Of a DNA stretch of 64,000 nt, positions 17,443 through 25,564 are shown in pieces. The notes beneath the pieces were generated by a model. It saw nothing but the letters and a program-made list of their open reading frames with translations, made no database searches and was not told the DNA's origin. Source of the DNA: JAILLW01 sp045640905 (GTDB lineage: Bacteria; Bacillota; Clostridia; Lachnospirales; Lachnospiraceae); NCBI GenBank assembly GCA_045640905.1, contig JAZUFW010000003.1, positions 25,450 to 89,449 of the forward strand. The letters run 5' to 3'. The translations under genes were made by a program, and so were the position numbers. Every line of letters starts with the position of its first letter. The first letter of the stretch is position 1.

Positions 17443-18162
17443 TTACTTATTCTTATTTACTATTCTGGTTTCGTAATTGCCTGTAGCAATATCAATATAT
17501 CTGACAAACAACGATACCTTATTCTCTTCATTCAGGTTATTCCACAACATATCGGTAAATTCATCAATATTACCTTCAATCTTTACCAATTTGGGTTCTC
17601 CTTCGAAGGAAGGAAGGGGATTTCCGTCATGCATATATGTGTGAATAAAATGTCCTTCACCCGGCAACGGCTTCTTAAATCCGTAAGTGAATCGTAAGCA
17701 TGATTCAGGATTTCCGTTCGCACTCTTTAAAATTGACATAGCGTATCTAAACTGATTTCTGTCCGAATCTACTCTGATAACGGATGAAATTCTCGGAGTG
17801 TAATTGGGAGCATCGGGTTCGAATTCTCTGCATCTGAGAGCCTGTTCAAACGATATACCGTTCTTAATGCCATCGAATATAGTATCCGTCTGATCTCCGT
17901 TCGTTACTATGGTTTTATTACCGAAAACTCTGACCGGTGAATAAATAATCAAGCTGGGATCTTCAAGTTTATCGGGATCAAATGCCTGAGTACGTATTCC
18001 TTCTTCATATTCAACAAAAACTCTGTTTCTGCTGTTAACACTTCGTCCCATAATGAAGTAAGCCATTACCGCCTTTGTTCCGTCTTCGGAACATCCGATT
18101 ACTATACCTCTTCCGGGGTAAGCATTTTCGCTAAGTTCGCTAGAAAGTGAACGCATTTCCAT
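17443..18162 (-). CDS. purO: IMP cyclohydrolase, PurO-like
   Basis: A 239-residue enzyme that closes FAICAR to IMP, the last step of purine synthesis. The N-terminal LSENAYPGRGIVIG, the segment YFIMGRSVNSRNR, and later NYTPRISSVIR and LRFTYGFKKPLPGEGHFIHTY match archaeal-type PurO rather than the PurH cyclohydrolase domain. The start is the ATG at 18162, which follows AAAGGAG; a longer in-frame reading to 18255 crosses an intercistronic hairpin and has no ribosome site. It is 11 nt before the AICAR transformylase, so both last steps are made together. Confidence 0.87.
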   Translation of the reverse strand: MEMRSLSSELSENAYPGRGIVIGCSEDGTKAVMAYFIMGRSVNSRNRVFVEYEEGIRTQAFDPDKLEDPSLIIYSPVRVFGNKTIVTNGDQTDTIFDGIKNGISFEQALRCREFEPDAPNYTPRISSVIRVDSDRNQFRYAMSILKSANGNPESCLRFTYGFKKPLPGEGHFIHTYMHDGNPLPSFEGEPKLVKIEGNIDEFTDMLWNNLNEENKVSLFVRYIDIATGNYETRIVNKNK

Positions 18163-18239
18163 ATTGTTGTTTTCTCCTTTTATATATGCAGCCTGCTCTT
18201 TGAGCAGCCCGATACAATCGCAACCATGTGAATAAACAC

Positions 18240-18269
18240 TTTGCGCGGGTGCCAAAGCACTCGCGCAAA
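18240..18269 (-). terminator. GC-rich hairpin between the Pro-rich envelope gene and purO
   Basis: TTTGCGCG-G-GTGC and GCAC-T-CGCGCAAA pair into a 13-bp stem with one G-U pair around CAAA, starting about 9 nt after the Pro-rich gene's stop. On the minus strand only a broken T-run (GTGTTTATT) follows, so termination may be partial. A smaller hairpin CTGCTC/GAGCAG lies at 18193-18207. Confidence 0.55.
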
Positions 18270-18277
18270 TTCATTAA

Positions 18278-19885
18278 TTAAAGACCTAAATCATAAACCA
18301 AATCTTCAATTTCTTCCGCCATTTCCATAAAGTCATCTTCATCGGCAGAATTCAAATCAAAGGTATCCTCGGATATTTCCTTCATATCGGCACCCTTCTT
18401 TAAGGTAACCGTTCCCTCGATGGCCATATCCTCTTCTTCAACTTCAATATCAAGACCTACAACAAAAGCATCCTTTTCTTTCTTGATATTGATTCCGTCA
18501 AATTCCATTTCATCCCAGCCATCATTAACCATGAATGATAAGTCTCCGGATTCACTGTCATATTCGTAAGAGAATAACTCCTCGGAATCAACCTTGAATT
18601 TCAAGGTTTCTACTCCGTCTTCAATCTCGCTTTCAATATATGCTTTTCCGCCGGGAACCTTTAAGGTCATGTTCTGAGCTCTGTAATCGCCACCGTTTAA
18701 TTCAAGAGTTACTTCAACATTCTGAATCTCACAACTGATGGCTGCAATCTCACCCTTGTAGATATAGTATCTCATGGTCAGATCACCGAGTTCATCCCAC
18801 ATTTCATCCATTTCATCTGCTGCTTCCATCATCAAATCTTCAAAAGATTCTCCGGAAATTTCTTCAAAAGCAGATCCCATAACCTCATCATAATACTGAC
18901 CGACATATGCTAAATAATCGTTCATGTACTTCTTCATGGCCTTTTTGGGAATAACCATTTCATAACCTTTACATTTTACGTCCTTATCATTTATTTCGAA
19001 TTCTTCGGCATCGCACTTTTCAAATTCGTAAGAACCCTTAAGATCCTTTTCAACAATATCCATCATTCCTTTATAGAATTCGGATTCTTCCAGCTTGCCC
19101 TGGTTAGAGAAAAGTGTTTTGTATGCTTCTGCTATTGCTTCATTGACTTCCTCGGGATCCATGTCGATTTCATCGAAAAGGTCTGTCAAAATGCCGTCAA
19201 CATCTTCTGTATAATTATATACAAAGGCGTATCCGAACAAAGGAACATCTGCAATTATCTCAGATGCATTCCACTCAAGAATACCCTCCAGATAAGGAAT
19301 ATCCTCTATATCACTTAAATCGGCACCACCGGTAATCTGCAATGCATCCTTGCTCTTAATGAAAGCTCCGTCTGCAGATACAGTTTCTTCAAAATAAGTA
19401 TCTGTAACGTCACCTTCGAAGCTGATGGTATATTCGCCGCCTTCAAAAATGTCTGTAACATTCAATGCTGTAGCAAGTTTGTTGTCGCCGTTGGCAAAAT
19501 TACCAAACGTTTTAATCATTGCCTTGGTTACTTTCTTTTCGGGATTTCCCAGGAAAACCATAACCAAAACAACTGCCAAAGCTACTACCAATACGGCTGC
19601 AGCTGCAATCAGTCCGATAAGTAATCCCTTATTCTTCTTCTGTGCGGGTGCAGCATAAATCGGTGCTCCTGTATTAGGATCAAATCCTATCACATTACCT
19701 GCAGGTGCTGCCTGAGGAATCGGCTGGGGTACCGGCTGAGGCTGGGGTATCGGCTGAGGCTGAGGTGCCGGCTGGGGTACAGGTTGAGGTTCGGGGGCTG
19801 CCTGAGTTTCAGGTACTGCCTGCTCCGCGGGTGCTGCCTCTGGAACCTGATTTTCCGGTGTTACTTCGTTGAATTCATTTTCCAT
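18278..19885 (-). CDS. Pro/Gln-rich single-pass envelope protein, paralogue of the 21639-22919 product
   Basis: A 535-residue protein of unknown function. Residues 1-60 are rich in Pro, Gln and Ala, with PQPxPQP repeats encoded by short tandem DNA repeats near 19726-19800. NKGLLIGLIAAAAV begins a single membrane segment (about 85-113). The remaining 420 residues are acidic and extracytoplasmic by prediction. The motif GGDYRAQN and the surrounding layout recur in the product at 21639-22919, so the two are paralogues; the short form lacks the Pro-rich head. This head probably lies in the cytoplasm, since no signal peptide precedes it. The gene closes an operon with ABC-2 transporter genes. AAGGAG precedes the ATG. 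Confidence 0.75.
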   Translation of the reverse strand: MENEFNEVTPENQVPEAAPAEQAVPETQAAPEPQPVPQPAPQPQPIPQPQPVPQPIPQAAPAGNVIGFDPNTGAPIYAAPAQKKNKGLLIGLIAAAAVLVVALAVVLVMVFLGNPEKKVTKAMIKTFGNFANGDNKLATALNVTDIFEGGEYTISFEGDVTDTYFEETVSADGAFIKSKDALQITGGADLSDIEDIPYLEGILEWNASEIIADVPLFGYAFVYNYTEDVDGILTDLFDEIDMDPEEVNEAIAEAYKTLFSNQGKLEESEFYKGMMDIVEKDLKGSYEFEKCDAEEFEINDKDVKCKGYEMVIPKKAMKKYMNDYLAYVGQYYDEVMGSAFEEISGESFEDLMMEAADEMDEMWDELGDLTMRYYIYKGEIAAISCEIQNVEVTLELNGGDYRAQNMTLKVPGGKAYIESEIEDGVETLKFKVDSEELFSYEYDSESGDLSFMVNDGWDEMEFDGINIKKEKDAFVVGLDIEVEEEDMAIEGTVTLKKGADMKEISEDTFDLNSADEDDFMEMAEEIEDLVYDLGL

Positions 19886-19922
19886 AATCTACTCCTTTTG
19901 TTGCATAAAACTATGTTACTGC

Positions 19923-20513
19923 TTACTTACTTGTACTATTATCACTAAAATCCCCCTCAAAATCAACCTCAAATATTTCATTGCTGTCGATATAGTAGGC
20001 ATTTTTTTCCTTTATATAGTTTAATATCTCTTCTTTTGTCTCTTTATCCGTACGTCCGAAAACCTTTGTATAGCTACCCTTTATTATGTCAAAACTGTAC
20101 TGTCGCATGAATGCGGCACTAAAGGATTCCCGTACGGCCATTCCCTTGGTTGTATACGGCGAAGATACATATTCCACGGTATTATTCAGTTTTCCTCTTT
20201 CAAAACTCTCATCAAAAGAATCATCAAAAACAAAACCGCACTCGAGATTTCCGTTTACTATCTCCTTTGACATTTCATCCTTATCTTCATAAAGAACTAT
20301 AGAATACACATCCGAAGTCTTTTTCATATCATCGGCTATCTTCTCGGCATATTCGCTATCATTTAATATGAATCCGATACGGGTATTATCAGGATCGGGG
20401 AAAGTCATGCCTTTAATAACGGCAAAAAGCAAAACAAACGAACAGATTAAAACCCACGTCGATCTTTTCTTCAGTAACGCTTTTGTATGATAGAAGACTC
20501 TTCGAAATATCAT
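19923..20513 (-). CDS. Truncated ABC-2 type permease: first membrane segment plus ectodomain only
   Basis: A 196-residue protein resembling the N-terminal part of ABC2_membrane_3-type permeases: a cytoplasmic start (MIFRRVFYHTK), one membrane segment (about 18-35), then an extracytoplasmic domain with the typical IGFILNDSEYAEKIA and LECGFVFDDSF segments. The five or so further membrane helices of the family are absent. The frame ends in an acidic tail just where the second helix should begin, and only 37 nt separate it from the next gene. The ATG overlaps the stop of the complete permease (ATGA). It may be a decayed permease or a purposely kept membrane-anchored ectodomain; the intact frame and coupling favour function. 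Confidence 0.7.
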   Translation of the reverse strand: MIFRRVFYHTKALLKKRSTWVLICSFVLLFAVIKGMTFPDPDNTRIGFILNDSEYAEKIADDMKKTSDVYSIVLYEDKDEMSKEIVNGNLECGFVFDDSFDESFERGKLNNTVEYVSSPYTTKGMAVRESFSAAFMRQYSFDIIKGSYTKVFGRTDKETKEEILNYIKEKNAYYIDSNEIFEVDFEGDFSDNSTSK

Positions 20514-21637
20514 AAGATGCCTCCTTTCATAACTTCCGAAAGGAATTGCACTGCATATTTCATGGGAATTACGTTTCCGATTGCATTGGTCCAATCTGCC
20601 AAATACGCCTGAGGTACAATCAATCCCGAGCAAACCGAGCCGAGGATGTTGAATATAATAAGTACAAAGATACCGCTTTTGTCCGAGCCCGTAATCTCGA
20701 AAATCAGTTCAAAATAAACGGCTATTGCCAGGGAAAGGATTAACATCCCCACAAAAATTCCGCTTTGAAACACAAAATAATCTTCGAAGAACCTGTTGCC
20801 TAAAAAAATCAGTACAAAATACAAAATCAGCCCTATCAAATATACAGGAACGGTCATACTTATTACTTTAACCAGTCCGCAGCCTGCTTTTGAAAGTCCG
20901 TTTATTTTCAGTTTATCTTCTGTAGCCTTTGAAGATACCGAATACATGAATGAAAATCCGATTCCCGTAAACAGCAAAACCAATACTGTTCCGGCGACCG
21001 AATAGTACTGGGCAATCGTCATATCTCCGAGAGCCGAAACCATTTCGGAAGTAAACATCTTTTCCCGCACAAGAATCTGATTAAAATAACTGATTGCCAG
21101 TACATTGCCAATCTGTGAAACATCAACTTCGCTTCCGTATACATAGCCCGCTTCAATGGACGCATATATTCCCGATTCCGCAGTCTGTAAAAAAGACACT
21201 CCCGATACTATGAGTTCTTTAAAAATGCTCAAAAACAAGCTTTTTTCTTTCGGAAAATAAATAAGTGCCGGAGGATTTATTCCTTTTTGAACTTCATAAA
21301 AGAAATTTTCCGGAAGAACAACAGCTACTTCATATTTCCCGTTTTCATAGCCTTCCTTGGCCTCTTCTTCATCCGTGTAAACAAACTCGCATACACTTTT
21401 GACCGAATCCATTGATTCTACCATTGATATGGCATATTCGGTAGTTGCCTCGTCCGGAGGAATCACCACGGCAACTTTCAAAAGCGCCGGAGTGGAAGTT
21501 TTGGATATCAAAAGACTTACCGAAAGGGTAATACCCTCTACGGCAAGCAAAGTACATACTACGATGATTATTATCTTAACCATCGCTTTCAAACATCTTT
21601 TCCATTGTATAAATAAGTACGAAAAGAATAACTTCAT
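20510..21637 (-). CDS. ABC-2 type transporter permease
   Basis: A 375-residue permease with a first membrane segment (about 20-45), an extracytoplasmic domain (about 50-190) containing LLKVAVVIPPDE and YEVAVVLPENFF, and five or six membrane segments in the last 170 residues (about 205-365). This is the architecture of the ABC2_membrane_3/YhgE-like exporters, which move polymers, lipids or peptides outward. It needs the ATPase encoded at 22931-23593. It begins one base after the stop of the ectodomain protein gene and overlaps the half-permease by 4 nt. The cargo is unknown. Confidence 0.82.
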   Translation of the reverse strand: MKLFFSYLFIQWKRCLKAMVKIIIIVVCTLLAVEGITLSVSLLISKTSTPALLKVAVVIPPDEATTEYAISMVESMDSVKSVCEFVYTDEEEAKEGYENGKYEVAVVLPENFFYEVQKGINPPALIYFPKEKSLFLSIFKELIVSGVSFLQTAESGIYASIEAGYVYGSEVDVSQIGNVLAISYFNQILVREKMFTSEMVSALGDMTIAQYYSVAGTVLVLLFTGIGFSFMYSVSSKATEDKLKINGLSKAGCGLVKVISMTVPVYLIGLILYFVLIFLGNRFFEDYFVFQSGIFVGMLILSLAIAVYFELIFEITGSDKSGIFVLIIFNILGSVCSGLIVPQAYLADWTNAIGNVIPMKYAVQFLSEVMKGGIL

Positions 21638-21638
21638 A

Positions 21639-22919
21639 CTACCATCCCATTAATCCGGCTACTATGGCATACGCTTCCTCTTCCAACATAAGAAAGTCTT
21701 TTTCAGAAGCTTTTCCCACATCAAATATATCTCCGGAAATATCATATTCCGATTTTCCGCTTCGAATTGAAAATTTTCCTCCGAAGTACGTTTGTCCGAA
21801 ATCAATATAATCTACAGAAATACCGACACTGTCTTTATCTGACTTTATCTTTGCACGATACTCGTTTTCTCCGCTATGAAGTATCAGCACTTCATCGGTA
21901 TATGAGTAATCAAAAATCGTTTTTGAGTCATATATTACGGAAAAAGTTTCGCCCGAAGTATCAATATCGGATACTATACTCAATACCTCTTTATCATTTT
22001 CCAGATAAGTAATGTTTTGGGCTCTGTAGTCCCCGCCTTTAAACAGTATTGTCTTTTTCCCTCTGCCGGAAGAAATGTCTACACAAGCCAGCTCATTTTT
22101 GTACACATAAACATCTGCTGTGATATCTCCCGTTGACTCGGCATATTCATACACCGAATTCAGAATATCTTCCGAAGTAATACTATTAAGCTTTAGTATT
22201 CTGTCGAGATTTCTTTCACAATAATCATCCAGTTTATCCGCAAAGTCCACAATTTGATCTTTCGATATCTCTATTCTGTAGCCCTTTGCCTGAATCGTCG
22301 TTTGATCAACGGAAAATTCCTTTGACGGTATCTTAACTACTTTAAACAGACCATACTCATCTGCTATCATGCTTTGAAATTCTTCATACATGACATTGTT
22401 TCTTTCACCGCCGAACAGATCGTTATACATCTGCTGCAATGCTTTATTAAGCAATTCGGTATCTATTTTTTCGCTGATAAAACCATCATTTTCTTCCGTA
22501 TATTCATAAACAAACTGCCTGTTCGGAAAAATCGGCGTTTCAAAACAGACGCTGCCTTCATCTATCAAAAAAGTATATTCAATTAACGGAACGTACGATA
22601 TATCCAGATTTCCGTTTGATTCCATTTTCTTATCGTCAAACGAAATATCTCCGAAGACTGTTATATCCCCGATTTTTTCTATCTCGGTATCAATATCATA
22701 TGAAACTGTATATTCTTTGGAATCAACAATATCTGAAGTATTTAAATCGCTTAACAGCTGGTTTTTACCTTGATTTATATTTAAAAAAGTATTTTGAAAT
22801 GCCTTGGAGACTACGCGCTTTTGGTTTGAAAAGAGCGTTAAAGACAGAACGACGATTATTGCTATCGTCGCAAACAGTGCAATCCCTATGAAAAAATAAG
22901 TTTTCTTACGATTTTTCAC
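21639..22919 (-). CDS. Membrane-anchored extracytoplasmic protein of unknown function (short paralogue)
   Basis: A 426-residue protein with a basic N-terminus (MKNRKKTYFF), one membrane segment (about 8-29) and a long predicted extracytoplasmic part. The region around FKGGDYRAQNITYL aligns by eye with GGDYRAQNMTLK of the Pro-rich protein at 18278-19885. Both share the order of an early KNQLLSDLN/DNKLATALN-type segment, an FVYEYTEEN/FVYNYTEDV segment and a C-terminal SGDIFDVGKASEKDF/SEDTFDLNSADEDDF segment. I do not recognise a named function. The start is a GTG at 22919 with AAGGA 8-9 nt upstream. Its place between the ATPase and permease genes suggests it works with the transporter. Confidence 0.75.
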   Translation of the reverse strand: MKNRKKTYFFIGIALFATIAIIVVLSLTLFSNQKRVVSKAFQNTFLNINQGKNQLLSDLNTSDIVDSKEYTVSYDIDTEIEKIGDITVFGDISFDDKKMESNGNLDISYVPLIEYTFLIDEGSVCFETPIFPNRQFVYEYTEENDGFISEKIDTELLNKALQQMYNDLFGGERNNVMYEEFQSMIADEYGLFKVVKIPSKEFSVDQTTIQAKGYRIEISKDQIVDFADKLDDYCERNLDRILKLNSITSEDILNSVYEYAESTGDITADVYVYKNELACVDISSGRGKKTILFKGGDYRAQNITYLENDKEVLSIVSDIDTSGETFSVIYDSKTIFDYSYTDEVLILHSGENEYRAKIKSDKDSVGISVDYIDFGQTYFGGKFSIRSGKSEYDISGDIFDVGKASEKDFLMLEEEAYAIVAGLMGW

Positions 22920-22930
22920 AGTTCACTTCC

Positions 22931-23593
22931 TTAATTCAATAAGTCACGTACTCTCTCCATCATATGTTCATCATGAGGAATTTCCGTAATACGTCCGTCT
23001 TTTAGGAAAAAGCATCTGTCGCAGGCGAGTATTTCCGCTTCTTCATGCGTAGATAACATTACCATACCTTTCAGATTGTTATATTCCGAAAGCCATTTCT
23101 GAATGTTTTCTTTGTAATACAGATCAAGCGCGCTGGTAGGCTCATCCATTAATAAGATGGGAGGCCATTCACAGATTGCGCACGCAATTGACAGTCTTTT
23201 ATTCATTCCGCCGGAAAGTTTCCTAACCTCCATCTTCATTATCGAGCGAAGATCAAATCGATCCAGCAGATATTCATAGTTATTACTTTTGTCTACTCCC
23301 CATAGTTTTAGATTGTCTTTAACCGTAAGTTCGGGCAGCAACGGGGAATTTTGCGGAACATATCCGCAATACTGCCTGAAATATTTCTTCTTTTTTAGCG
23401 GATTGTTTCCGAAAAAATTTATTGAACCGCTATCGGGCTTCATGGCTCCTGAAAGAATCTGCATAAGGGTGGTTTTCCCACATCCGTTTCGACCTACGAT
23501 TGCAACGCGTTCACCGGGATTTATGCAAAACGAAATATTATCCAAAATCTTTCTTTTTCCGTAATATTTGACTATTCCTTCTACTCTTAACAT
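22931..23593 (-). CDS. ABC transporter ATP-binding protein of the ABC-2 system
   Basis: A 220-residue ATPase. Walker A is GRNGCGKTT, the Q-loop is YVPQNSPL, the signature is LSGGMNKR, Walker B is ILLMDEPTSALD, and the H-loop is LSTHEEAE. It is the only ATPase of the run from 18.3 to 25.6 kb, so it should energise the permease at 20510-21637. The ATG directly follows the GH53 stop codon (TAAATG) with GGGAG about 10 nt upstream, which implies coupled translation with the galactanase. Confidence 0.92.
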   Translation of the reverse strand: MLRVEGIVKYYGKRKILDNISFCINPGERVAIVGRNGCGKTTLMQILSGAMKPDSGSINFFGNNPLKKKKYFRQYCGYVPQNSPLLPELTVKDNLKLWGVDKSNNYEYLLDRFDLRSIMKMEVRKLSGGMNKRLSIACAICEWPPILLMDEPTSALDLYYKENIQKWLSEYNNLKGMVMLSTHEEAEILACDRCFFLKDGRITEIPHDEHMMERVRDLLN

Positions 23594-25564
23594 TTAATAA
23601 AACTCCCAGTCATCTATCGTTCCCCAGCCATTTCCGTCACCGGTCACCGAAACGCCCATGATCACTTCATCGCCGTCCGAAACGGGAATATCTTTGATGG
23701 TCGGATTTTTCCAATCGACCCACCCTGTCAAAGAAACCTCTTCGGTAGCGTATACCTCGTTATTTATCAAAACATACAGATAAACCTTCTCGGATTCACC
23801 CATATCTCCGCCTTGGATATAGCACGAAGCTGTGTAGTTTCCGGGATGAAGGCCTTCTATCGTCTGCGATACATCAAAAGACAGCGCGGAAGGACTCCAA
23901 AAGTGAAAAGCAGTATTTCCGCTCATGGCATCCGAAGCTTTATTCTGTATATCCGTTGGATCGGCATCGCCTTCGAATTCAACTTTGTAGCACGATACGT
24001 CTTCCTCATCAAACGATCCGTTTTTTACGTAATTTACGGAGTCAATCTTAACCTGCGCCACAATATTCATTCCGTTTTGTGCCGTTCCCGTAATTTCATA
24101 TTTGCCCGGAACGTATATATCAATATCGGAATAATCATCCCAGGTTACCGGTATTCCTTCGGTCAAAGCAGAATCATTATATACAGCATCAACGCTATCC
24201 GGCATGACTAATTCCACACCGACAGGATTTACTATCTTAACATCCTTTACAGCCAACACTTCTATAGGAGCCTTGGCGCCGTATTTAACGTATTTGAATA
24301 CATTTAATGATTCCAGCGGATGTCCTTCAAAATCAAACAAAGCCTGATTATCCCATGAGCATCCACCGTAATACTTTCCTGCATCCTCAGGATCATATGA
24401 AGCGGAATAACTGCCGGCCCAGCCTGTTCCGTATTGCTCCCAACATGACGAATCCGTCGGTATCCAGGCTCCTTCCCAATAAAAGACACCTATTGCTCCG
24501 GCTTCATAAGCATATGCCATTACGTCCCTCAGAGCCTTTGCCTGGCCCTGTACCGTAGCAGGATATTCAGTCAGGATATCCTTATCCCCCGAAATTGAAT
24601 TGCCAAATCCGTCTCCGTCTTCGGCTGTATAAGGATACGCTGTCTCCATAATGCATGTATCGACTCCGTATGAAGCGGTAATGTCTTTAAGGACCTGCTG
24701 CATATTTTCAAACGTGCCATGCCAATAGGGATAATACGACACACCGAATACATCATACTGTGCTCCGGCTTCTTTTAATAATTCAGCCTTCTTCAAAGTA
24801 TCATCATGACTGTCTATTTGTGTAAAATGAACGACGGTTTTAATATCCATTCCGCGTTCTTTAGCTATCTCATTTACTCCTTCACATCCTGATGCAATCA
24901 TTCTGTAAAGGTTATCCTGGCTTTTGACGCCGGCTATTCCGGAATTGGTTTCATTACCGACCTGAACCATTCCTACGTCAGCACCGCAATCTATAATGGT
25001 GTTTAGGCTTTCTTTGGTAAATGACTTTATGGCAGACAATTTCTCATCTATATCCATTTTGCTCCAGGCTTTCGGAGACATTTGTTTTGAAGGGTCTGCC
25101 CAAAAATCCGAATAATGAAAGTCAACGCAGAGCTTTATCCCGTATTTTGCGGCTCTGCTTCCTATGATTGCTGCCGTATTGACATCACAGTTTCCTCCGC
25201 CATATCCGTTCCCGTTTTCATCGTGCGGATCGTTCCACACTCTGACACGTACATAGTTCACCCCTGCGTCGGCCAATATGCGAAGCAAGTCCTCTTCGTT
25301 TCCCGCAAAATCATAATACTTGACTCCGGCTTCCTCCAACGAAAGAAGACTGGAGATATCTATTCCTCGGATAAAATTGTCCGAGATTCCCGAAATAGGG
25401 GTTACAAAAATCGAAGATTCAACCTCCTGCGTTAAACCTTCATAAACGTACGGAGTTTCCTGTTGTTTCTTTTCCGTCGCGTTTGAAGAAAACTCCGGAA
25501 CGGAACATCCCGAAAGAAATACGCATATACATATCAAACAAGAAATAAATTTCTTCATTGACAC
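23594..25564 (-). CDS. GH53 endo-beta-1,4-galactanase lipoprotein with a C-terminal Ig-like and CBM61-like module
   Basis: A 656-residue secreted lipoprotein that should cut beta-1,4-galactan side chains of pectin. A signal peptide ends in the lipobox LSGC (Cys20). The GH53 domain spans about 62-440: it begins FIRGIDISSLLSLE, contains VRVWNDPHDENGNGYGGGN, the acid/base E205 in VGNETNSG and the nucleophile E307 in IMETAYPY. An Ig-like bacterial domain follows (about 450-525). The last 130 residues (VKNGSFDEEDV to GWGTIDDWEFY) resemble CBM61, a galactan-binding module often joined to GH53. The likely start is a GTG at 25564 (AGGGG 7 nt away); an ATG at 25558 is possible. It overlaps the DUF3737 gene by 10 nt. 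Confidence 0.92.
   Translation of the reverse strand: MSMKKFISCLICICVFLSGCSVPEFSSNATEKKQQETPYVYEGLTQEVESSIFVTPISGISDNFIRGIDISSLLSLEEAGVKYYDFAGNEEDLLRILADAGVNYVRVRVWNDPHDENGNGYGGGNCDVNTAAIIGSRAAKYGIKLCVDFHYSDFWADPSKQMSPKAWSKMDIDEKLSAIKSFTKESLNTIIDCGADVGMVQVGNETNSGIAGVKSQDNLYRMIASGCEGVNEIAKERGMDIKTVVHFTQIDSHDDTLKKAELLKEAGAQYDVFGVSYYPYWHGTFENMQQVLKDITASYGVDTCIMETAYPYTAEDGDGFGNSISGDKDILTEYPATVQGQAKALRDVMAYAYEAGAIGVFYWEGAWIPTDSSCWEQYGTGWAGSYSASYDPEDAGKYYGGCSWDNQALFDFEGHPLESLNVFKYVKYGAKAPIEVLAVKDVKIVNPVGVELVMPDSVDAVYNDSALTEGIPVTWDDYSDIDIYVPGKYEITGTAQNGMNIVAQVKIDSVNYVKNGSFDEEDVSCYKVEFEGDADPTDIQNKASDAMSGNTAFHFWSPSALSFDVSQTIEGLHPGNYTASCYIQGGDMGESEKVYLYVLINNEVYATEEVSLTGWVDWKNPTIKDIPVSDGDEVIMGVSVTGDGNGWGTIDDWEFY

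Noticed and set aside
18163..18255. N-terminal extension of the PurO-like protein
   Set aside because: It crosses a GC-rich intercistronic hairpin region and lacks a ribosome site, while the ATG at 18162 has AAAGGAG.
19726..19800. Short tandem repeats as a possible CRISPR or minisatellite
   Set aside because: They are in frame and encode PQP repeats of the Pro-rich protein; no spacers.
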